From Kribbella jiaozuonensis (GTDB taxonomy: Bacteria > Actinomycetota > Actinomycetes > Propionibacteriales > Kribbellaceae), in the NCBI RefSeq assembly GCF_005233875.1, contig NZ_SZPZ01000001.1:992001-1056000 (forward strand): a stretch of 64,000 nt of DNA, given 5' to 3'. The position numbers were made by a program, and so were the translations under genes. The number at the start of each line of letters is the position of its first letter. Position 1 is the first letter of the stretch. Shown here piece by piece: positions 58,584 through 64,000 of the stretch. The notes beneath the pieces are model-generated. The model searched no databases and was not told the DNA's origin. It saw only the letters and a program-made list of their open reading frames with translations.

Positions 58584-61381
58584 GCGTTCCCCCTGACCTC
58601 GGACCGGGCGCGCTGCGGCGCGACGGTGTACTCGGGGCTCAGCGTTTCCGGCCGCGGGTGGCGGCGTCTCCGGACCGCCTTGGCCACCTCGACGACGATC
58701 GGAAGGATCGCCGCCAGTCCTGCGCAGGTGAGCCATTCGCGCGGACTCAGCGTTCGGGTGAGCAGCCCGTTCTGGAGGGTCGGCAGTTGGGTGCCCAGGA
58801 ACAGCAGGGCGAAGGACGCGAGCCCGATCGCCACTGCCTTCAGGATCGGTGCGGTCAGGCCGCTGGCCGGGTCACGCCGGTTGACCAGCGCGTTGAAGAT
58901 CGTCCCGAGACCCATCACGGCGAACGTCATCGTCATCGACGTACTGGCGTGGTCGGGGCTCGGCTCGTCCGGTCCCGCGACCAGGGGGCCGAGCGCGGCC
59001 AGGAACAGCACGAGCGCGTAGCCGATCCACGTCATCACCGCCCCGCGGTTCGTGATCGGTACGCCGGGATCTCGCGGCGGCCGGTGCATCACGTCGGGAT
59101 CGCCGGGGTCGACGGCGATGATCACGACGCCGGTCGCGGTGGCGACGAACAGCAGGTACAGCACCATCGACGGCGTCATCGCGACGCCCTGGTTGATGCC
59201 GAACACCGTGGCGGCCAGGAACAGCAGGACCAGCGACAACAGCTGCGTCATCTGGTACCGGACGTACGACACGACCTTGTCGTAGACGCGCCGGCCGATC
59301 TCCACGGCGTGCACGAGCGTGCCGAAGTTGTCGTCGGTGAGCACCATCCGCGCGGCCTGCTTGGTGACCTCGCTGCCGGTGCCCATCGCCACTCCGATGT
59401 CGGCCTGCTTCAACGCCGCCGCGTCGTTGACCGCGTCACCGGTCATCGCCACGATCAGGCCCAGCTCCTGCATGGTCCGGGCGAGCCGCAACTTGTCCTG
59501 CGGCGTGACCCGCCCGAACACGTGCAACTCGGGCAACCGCTGCTTCAGTTCCTCGTCACTGAGCGCCTTCAGTTCCGTGCCGCTGACCGCCCCGGGACCG
59601 AGGCCGAGTTCGCCGCCGATCGCCTGCGCGGTGATCGCGTGGTCGCCGGTGATCATCCGTACGTCGATACCGGCCGTGAGCGCCGTACGGACCGCATCCT
59701 TGGCCTCGCTCCGGAGCGGGTCGATGATGCCGGCCAGCCCGACGAACGACAGGTCCCGGGTGAGGGCCATCGGATCGCTGGTCATCGTCGCCTGCTCGTC
59801 GTCGGCGATCAGGCGGGCGGCGAACGCGAGCACCCGCAGGCCCTTCTGCCCCATCCTCAGGTTGGCGTCGTCGATGGCCGCGCGCGCCTCCGCGATCGGA
59901 ACCTGCGAGCCGCTGAGCGGGCCGCCCGCCTGGGTACAGCGCGCGACGACCACGTCCGGTGCGCCTTTGACCAGCTCGATGAGGTGCTCGACGCCGTCGA
60001 CGGTCGCCCGGTGGAACGTCGCCATGAACTTGTACTCGGAATCGAACGGAACCTCGGCCAGCCGCGGGTACGCCTGCCGGGTCTGGTCGGCGTCGATGCC
60101 GAGCTTCGCGGCCAGCACCACCAGGGCCGCCTCGGTCGGGTCGCCGATCACCGACCCGTCGTCGCCCACCACCGCGTCGCTGTCGAGCGCCAGGCCGAGG
60201 CCGAGGCGGCTGAAGTCCGGTACCGGCGTACCGGCCTTCGAGCGGATCGCGCCGCTCTTGCGGTAGCCCTCGCCGTCGACGGTGAACCACGACCCGCTCG
60301 CGTACAGCGTGGAGACCATCATCTGGTTCAGCGTCAGCGTCCCGGTCTTGTCGGTGTTGATCGCGCTGGTGGCGCCGAGGGTCTCGACGTCGGTCAGGTT
60401 CTTCACCACCGCCTTGGCCGCGGCCAGCTCCTTCGCGCCCAGCGAGAGCAGGCCGGAGACGAAGGCCGGCATACCGGTCGGGATCGCCGAGATCGCCATC
60501 GCGGTCCCGAGCAGCAGCAGGTCCTTGCCCGGAAGCCCACGGATCAGGCCGGTGATCACGATGATCGCGACCGCGCCCCAGGCGATGATGCCGAGGACCT
60601 TCGTCAACGAGTCCAGCTCCCGCTGCAACGGCGACCGGGTGCGCTTCACCGAGGTGAGCATCGTCGCGATCTGGCCCATCTGGGTCTGCATCCCGGTCGC
60701 GGTGACCAGGATCGTGCCGGTGCCCCGGGTCACCGAGGTGTTCTGGAACAGCATGTCGGTCTGGTCGCCCAGCGCGACGTCGCCGGCGGTCAGCGCGCCG
60801 GCGTCCTTGGCGACCGGCGCGCTCTCCCCGGTGAGCGCCGCCTCCTGCGCCTCCAGCGTCGCCGACCGGACGATGCGCCCGTCGGCCGGCACGATGTCGC
60901 CCGCCTCGACCTCGACCAGGTCGCCCGGAACCACCTGGGTGGCCGGGATCATCGTCACCTCGCCGCCGCGGACCACCCGGGCCTGCGGAACCTGCATCTT
61001 GGACAGCGCGTCCACGCTGGCCCGCGCGGTCAGCTCCTGCCGGGTGCCGAGGCCGATGTTCAGCAGGATCAGCAGGGCGACGAGGATCGCGGTGGAGATC
61101 TCGGCGATCAGCAGGCTGACGACCACGACGGCGATCAGCATCAGGTTCATCGGGTCGCGGACCTGAGCGAGCGCGACGGACCAGATTGACGGCGGCTTCT
61201 CGGCCGCGATCTCGTTCGGCCCGTACGACGAGAGCCGGCTCGCCGCCTCGGACCCGGACAGCCCGGCGGCGGCGTCGGACCCGGCCGCGGCGACGACCTC
61301 GTCCGCTGCCAGCGAGTACGGCGGCGACTCGGTGCCGGCCGTTCCGGTCGATGATCGCGCCGTCATCCCGGTCTCGCTCAC
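58580..61381 (-). CDS. P2-like P-type ATPase with altered ion-binding residues
   Basis: A 933-residue membrane pump. The usual machinery is complete: cation-ATPase N-terminal domain, ALTGESAPV (dephosphorylation loop), NTDKTGTLTL (phosphorylated Asp), a nucleotide-binding domain and MTGDAVNDAAALK (hinge; usual form TGDGVNDAPALK). The transport site differs: helix 4 reads AIPTGMPAFV where Ca pumps have IPEGLP, and helix 6 reads LLFVATATGVV where they have the N...TD acidic pair, so the carboxylates for Ca or Na are lacking. The transported ion is unknown. GTG 61381 is preferred for its GGAGGGGG site six bases upstream; ATGs at 61387 and 61366 are alternatives. First gene of the operon. Confidence 0.88.
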   Translation of the reverse strand: MSETGMTARSSTGTAGTESPPYSLAADEVVAAAGSDAAAGLSGSEAASRLSSYGPNEIAAEKPPSIWSVALAQVRDPMNLMLIAVVVVSLLIAEISTAILVALLILLNIGLGTRQELTARASVDALSKMQVPQARVVRGGEVTMIPATQVVPGDLVEVEAGDIVPADGRIVRSATLEAQEAALTGESAPVAKDAGALTAGDVALGDQTDMLFQNTSVTRGTGTILVTATGMQTQMGQIATMLTSVKRTRSPLQRELDSLTKVLGIIAWGAVAIIVITGLIRGLPGKDLLLLGTAMAISAIPTGMPAFVSGLLSLGAKELAAAKAVVKNLTDVETLGATSAINTDKTGTLTLNQMMVSTLYASGSWFTVDGEGYRKSGAIRSKAGTPVPDFSRLGLGLALDSDAVVGDDGSVIGDPTEAALVVLAAKLGIDADQTRQAYPRLAEVPFDSEYKFMATFHRATVDGVEHLIELVKGAPDVVVARCTQAGGPLSGSQVPIAEARAAIDDANLRMGQKGLRVLAFAARLIADDEQATMTSDPMALTRDLSFVGLAGIIDPLRSEAKDAVRTALTAGIDVRMITGDHAITAQAIGGELGLGPGAVSGTELKALSDEELKQRLPELHVFGRVTPQDKLRLARTMQELGLIVAMTGDAVNDAAALKQADIGVAMGTGSEVTKQAARMVLTDDNFGTLVHAVEIGRRVYDKVVSYVRYQMTQLLSLVLLFLAATVFGINQGVAMTPSMVLYLLFVATATGVVIIAVDPGDPDVMHRPPRDPGVPITNRGAVMTWIGYALVLFLAALGPLVAGPDEPSPDHASTSMTMTFAVMGLGTIFNALVNRRDPASGLTAPILKAVAIGLASFALLFLGTQLPTLQNGLLTRTLSPREWLTCAGLAAILPIVVEVAKAVRRRRHPRPETLSPEYTVAPQRARSEVRGNA

Positions 61382-61458
61382 GACCATCCCCCTCCGCCTC
61401 GTGGAGGTCACGGTAGTCCGGGCATCGCCCCGGGCTCATCGTCCGTGCAGGAGGAGAT

Positions 61459-61860
61459 TCAGCGGGTGCGCAGCACGTCCAGGTCGGCCCGGCAGCGCGC
61501 TTCGACCTCGGCCAGATCCTCGAGCGTCTCCTCGATGTCCTGCCGGCGTTGCTCCAGCTCGGCGCGGCGGTGGGTGATCTGGTCCAGCAGGTAGACGAGC
61601 TGGCCCTCTTCGCCGGGTTCGGCGTCGTACATGTCGACGATCTTGGCGATCTCGTCGAGCGAGAAGCCCAGGCGTTTGCCGCGCAGGATCAGGCCGAGGC
61701 GGACCTTGTCGCGGGGGTGGTAGACGCGGGCGGTGCCGCGGCGTTCGGGGGTGAGCAGGCCGCGGTCCTCGTAGAACCGGATCGTTCTCAGCGTGACGGC
61801 GTACTCGGCGGCGAGCTCGGCGATCGACCAGGTCTCAGCGGACACCTGGCTATTGTGCAT
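61459..61860 (-). CDS. MerR-family regulator divergent from the acyl-CoA genes
   Basis: A 133-residue regulator. The winged-helix start is WSIAELAAEYAVTLRTIRFY, then EDRGLLTPERRGTARVYHPR and RLGLILRGKRLGFSLDEIAK, with a C-terminal coiled coil (ITHRRAELEQRRQDIEETLE). It lacks metal-binding cysteines of the metal-sensing MerR branch (only one, in EARCRAD), which fits the LiuR-like group that controls branched-chain amino-acid and acyl-CoA catabolism. ATG 61860 lies 10 bp from a 30 bp palindrome; a GTG at 61845 is a possible alternative start. Confidence 0.88.
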   Translation of the reverse strand: MHNSQVSAETWSIAELAAEYAVTLRTIRFYEDRGLLTPERRGTARVYHPRDKVRLGLILRGKRLGFSLDEIAKIVDMYDAEPGEEGQLVYLLDQITHRRAELEQRRQDIEETLEDLAEVEARCRADLDVLRTR

Positions 61861-61870
61861 GCAGCCCAGC

Positions 61871-61900
61871 GTGCTTTACGTTTACGTAAGCGTCAAGCAC
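61871..61900. promoter_or_regulatory. 30 bp palindromic operator between merR and the acyl-CoA dehydrogenase gene
   Basis: GTGCTTTACGTTTAC followed directly by GTAAGCGTCAAGCAC; the second half is the reverse complement of the first at 13 of 15 positions. The TTTACGTTTACGTAA core resembles operators reported for LiuR-type MerR regulators. It lies 10 bp before merR and 13 bp before the dehydrogenase start, so one protein could control both. Confidence 0.75.
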
Positions 61901-61913
61901 GAAGGGGTACCGC

Positions 61914-63077
61914 ATGTTCGAGCTGTCCGAGGAACACCGGGAGTTCCGCCAGAGCGTTCGCGACTTCGCCGAGGCGGAGATCGCGCCGCATGCGGCCGAG
62001 TGGGACCGCAAGCACTACTTCCCGGTCGAGGTCGTGCAGAAGATGGGGCGGCTCGGCCTGTTCGGGCTGACCGCGCCGGAGGAGTACGGCGGTGCCGGCG
62101 GCGACTTCACCAGCCTGTGCGTGGCGATCGAGGAGATCTCCCGCGTCGACCAGTCGATGGGCATCACGCTCGAGGCGGCGGTCGGGCTCGGGATCAACCC
62201 GATCCTGACCTACGGCACCGACGAGCAGAAGGCGACCTGGCTGCCCGACCTGGTCGCCGGTCAGAAGCTGGCCGGGTTCGGCCTGACCGAGCCGGAGTCG
62301 GGCTCGGACGCCGGCGCGACCAAGACCCGCGCGGTGCTCGACGGCGGCGAGTGGGTGATCGACGGCTCGAAGCAGTTCATCACCAACTCCGGATCGAGCA
62401 TCACGAGCTGCGTGACGGTGACCGCCCGGACCGGCGAGCGCGCGGACGGCAAGCCGGAGATCTCCACGATCATCGTCCCGAGCGGTACGCCGGGCTTCGT
62501 GGCGGAGGCGGCGTACGACAAGCTCGGCTGGCACGCGAGCGACACGCATCCGCTGGCGCTGAGCGGCGTACGGGTGCCGGAGGCCAACCTGCTCGGTCAG
62601 CGCGGCAAGGGGTTCGCGCAGTTCCTCGCGACGCTCGACGACGGGCGGGTCGCGATCGCCGCGGTCGCGCTCGGGTGCATCCGCGCGTGCCTGGAGATGT
62701 CCGTGCAGTACGCCGGTGAGCGGCAGACGTTCGGCGGACCGATCGGGCGCAAGCAGGGCGTCGCGTTCCAGATCGCCGACCTGAAGGTGATGGCCGACGC
62801 GGCCGAGCTGCTCGTCTACCGGGCAGCCGCGTTGAAGGACGGCGGCGCGTCCGTTGCCGACTTCAAGCAGGCGGCGTCCGTGGCCAAGCTGTACGCGACC
62901 GAGTCGGCGGTGACCGCTACCAGGATCGCCACCCAGGTCTTCGGCGGCTACGGCTTCATGGAGGAGTACCCGGTCACCCGCTTCTACCGCGACGCCAAGA
63001 TCCTCGAGATCGGCGAAGGTACGTCGGAGGTGCAGCGGATGCTGATTGCCCGAAGCCTCGGGCTGCCGGTGGAATGA
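61914..63077 (+). CDS. Acyl-CoA dehydrogenase
   Basis: A 387-residue FAD enzyme of the short/branched-chain class. Family parts are LTAPEEYGGAGGDFTSLCVA, GFGLTEPESGSDAGATKTRA, WVIDGSKQFITNSGSSITSC, YAGERQTFGGPIGRKQGVAF and FGGYGFMEEYPVTRFYRDAK, then ILEIGEGTSEVQRM with the Glu of EGT at the usual catalytic-base position. It oxidises an acyl-CoA to the 2-enoyl-CoA. The adjoining carboxyltransferase and MerR gene suggest an isovaleryl-CoA-like substrate in leucine breakdown, which is inference. It is followed after 7 bp by the carboxyltransferase gene. Confidence 0.93.
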   Translation: MFELSEEHREFRQSVRDFAEAEIAPHAAEWDRKHYFPVEVVQKMGRLGLFGLTAPEEYGGAGGDFTSLCVAIEEISRVDQSMGITLEAAVGLGINPILTYGTDEQKATWLPDLVAGQKLAGFGLTEPESGSDAGATKTRAVLDGGEWVIDGSKQFITNSGSSITSCVTVTARTGERADGKPEISTIIVPSGTPGFVAEAAYDKLGWHASDTHPLALSGVRVPEANLLGQRGKGFAQFLATLDDGRVAIAAVALGCIRACLEMSVQYAGERQTFGGPIGRKQGVAFQIADLKVMADAAELLVYRAAALKDGGASVADFKQAASVAKLYATESAVTATRIATQVFGGYGFMEEYPVTRFYRDAKILEIGEGTSEVQRMLIARSLGLPVE

Positions 63078-63084
63078 TGCATGC

Positions 63085-64000
63085 ATGACCCACGATCACT
63101 GGACTGAGGTCAAGGTCGCCCGCGAAGCGACGCTGGCGCCGCCGGAGAAGGCCAAAGCCAAGCTCGACAGTCAGAACAAGCTATATGTCCGCGACCGGAT
63201 CGCGCTGCTCGTCGACGAGGGCAGCTTCGTCGAGGAAGCGCAGTTGGCCAATGCCCTCAACGCCGGCCTGCCCGCCGACGGTGTGGTCACCGGTCGTGCG
63301 CTGGTCGACGGCCGCCCGGCGCTGATCGTCGCCAACGACCCGACCGTCAAGGCCGGTTCGTGGGGTGCGCGCACGGTCGAGAAGATCGTCCGGATCACCG
63401 AGGTGGCGCTCCGCGACGAGCTGCCGATCTTCTGGCTGATCGACTCCGCCGGCGCCCGCATCACCGACCAGGTCCAGCTCTTCCCGGGCCGTCGCGGTGC
63501 GGGCCGGATCTTCCACAACCAGGTCGCGCTGTCCGGCAAGGTCCCGCAGATCTGCTGCCTGTTCGGTCCGTCCGCGGCCGGCGGCGCGTACATCCCGGCG
63601 TTCTGCGACATCGTGATCATGGTCGACGGCAACGCCTCGATGTACCTGGGCTCGCCCCGGATGGCCGAGATGGTCGTCGGCGAGAAGGTCACGCTGGAGG
63701 AGATGGGCGGCGCCCGGATGCACACCAGCGTCTCCGGCTGCGGCGACCTGCTCGCGTCCGACGACACCGAGGCGATCGAGCTCGCCAAGCAGTACTTCTC
63801 CTACCTCCCCGGTTCGTGGCGTTCGCGACCTCCGTCGTACGACGCCTCGGACGCCGGCCGCGACTTCACCCGGGACCTGGTGCCGGCCGAGGAGAGCGTC
63901 GGGTTCGACATCCACGACGTGATCGATGCGGTCGTCGACGCGGACACGTTCTTCGAGATCAAACCGGCGTACGCGCCGGAGCTCGTGGTCGGGTTCGGGC
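63085..64000 (+). CDS. Acyl-CoA carboxylase beta chain (carboxyltransferase), N-terminal part
   Basis: At least 305 residues, open at the right edge. From ATG 63085 the sequence MTHDHWTEVKVAREATLAPP leads into the crotonase-like carboxyltransferase fold: LYVRDRIALLVDEGSFVEEA, LIVANDPTVKAGSWGARTVE, IFWLIDSAGARITDQVQLFP, GRIFHNQVALSGKVPQICCL, FGPSAAGGAYIPAFCDIVIM and MYLGSPRMAEMVVGEKVTLE. It would move CO2 from biotin to an acyl-CoA. GPSAAGGAYIPAF and the LGSPRM part resemble the propionyl/methylcrotonyl-type beta chains. With the preceding dehydrogenase it may make 3-methylglutaconyl-CoA in leucine breakdown. Its biotin partner may be the alpha chain at 30079-31863 or one outside the window. 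Confidence 0.9.
   Translation, partial: MTHDHWTEVKVAREATLAPPEKAKAKLDSQNKLYVRDRIALLVDEGSFVEEAQLANALNAGLPADGVVTGRALVDGRPALIVANDPTVKAGSWGARTVEKIVRITEVALRDELPIFWLIDSAGARITDQVQLFPGRRGAGRIFHNQVALSGKVPQICCLFGPSAAGGAYIPAFCDIVIMVDGNASMYLGSPRMAEMVVGEKVTLEEMGGARMHTSVSGCGDLLASDDTEAIELAKQYFSYLPGSWRSRPPSYDASDAGRDFTRDLVPAEESVGFDIHDVIDAVVDADTFFEIKPAYAPELVVGFG

Noticed and set aside
61391..61407. CCTCC/GGAGG pairing that could hide the ribosome site of the P-type ATPase gene
   Set aside because: A 5 bp stem is easily found by chance next to any GGAGG site in GC-rich DNA; no alternative pairing or conserved motif supports a switch.

Overview
The window is a 64 kb piece of a high-G+C actinobacterial chromosome. 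Gene families and style (GTG starts, 4- and 8-base gene overlaps, C/G third positions, a group 1h-type hydrogenase, LpdA-like and DUF222/HNH proteins) point to Propionibacteriales, probably a Kribbella-like soil organism; that placement is an inference from gene content. No tRNA, rRNA, CRISPR array, insertion sequence, prophage or origin was seen.

Layout. 0-2.6 kb: start of a phosphohexomutase (cut by the left edge), a gamma-glutamylcyclotransferase-like gene, an LpdA-type flavoprotein, a small MIase-like protein and an XRE regulator. 2.9-17.3 kb: a complete [NiFe]-hydrogenase locus. The leftward operon carries small and large subunits of a high-affinity (group 1h) enzyme, a NifU/Rieske-like fusion, several uncharacterised accessory proteins, a maturation protease, a 33-residue membrane peptide and a second HypC. 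Divergent from it are an XRE-type regulator and hypF-hypC-hypD-hypE, closed by convergent hypA-hypB. 17.5-28.4 kb: secreted and envelope proteins (subtilase, amidase, SpoIID-like protein, GH76 mannanase, cyclophilin). 28.4-31.9 kb: an intergenic repeat family, VOC and SUKH proteins, and a biotin-dependent carboxylase alpha chain. 31.9-38.1 kb: an AsnC regulator, two SMP-30 paralogues split by an oppositely oriented membrane-anchored binding protein, a nucleotidyltransferase and an Nramp-like transporter. 38.1-46.3 kb: a large LuxR regulator, a DUF1905 protein, a DUF222/HNH endonuclease with a LexA-type box on its start codon, a lipoprotein and an MMPL transporter. 46.3-55.9 kb: a tightly overlapping nitrate-assimilation operon (narK, nasA, a fused electron-transfer/NirB protein, nirD, hemD-like, cbiX) behind a GlnR-like box. 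55.9-61.4 kb: a leftward P-type ATPase-ppk2-sulP operon. 61.4-64 kb: a MerR regulator divergent from an acyl-CoA dehydrogenase and a carboxyltransferase beta gene cut by the right edge.

How the parts work together. The hydrogenase module should oxidise trace H2 and feed electrons towards the quinone pool; all six general Hyp maturation proteins plus a dedicated protease are present. The nitrate operon contains import, nitrate to nitrite, nitrite to ammonium, and two siroheme-supply enzymes, in a single transcription direction. The right-end MerR/acyl-CoA dehydrogenase/carboxyltransferase set looks like branched-chain acyl-CoA catabolism under one palindromic operator.

The most interesting points are the uncharacterised hydrogenase accessory genes (including a Rieske-like domain with four cysteines instead of two Cys and two His), the in-frame fusion of the nitrate-reductase flavoprotein to NirB with an internal Shine-Dalgarno and ATG, the LexA-box/leaderless promoter of the HNH gene, and two transporters whose usual ion-binding residues are missing.
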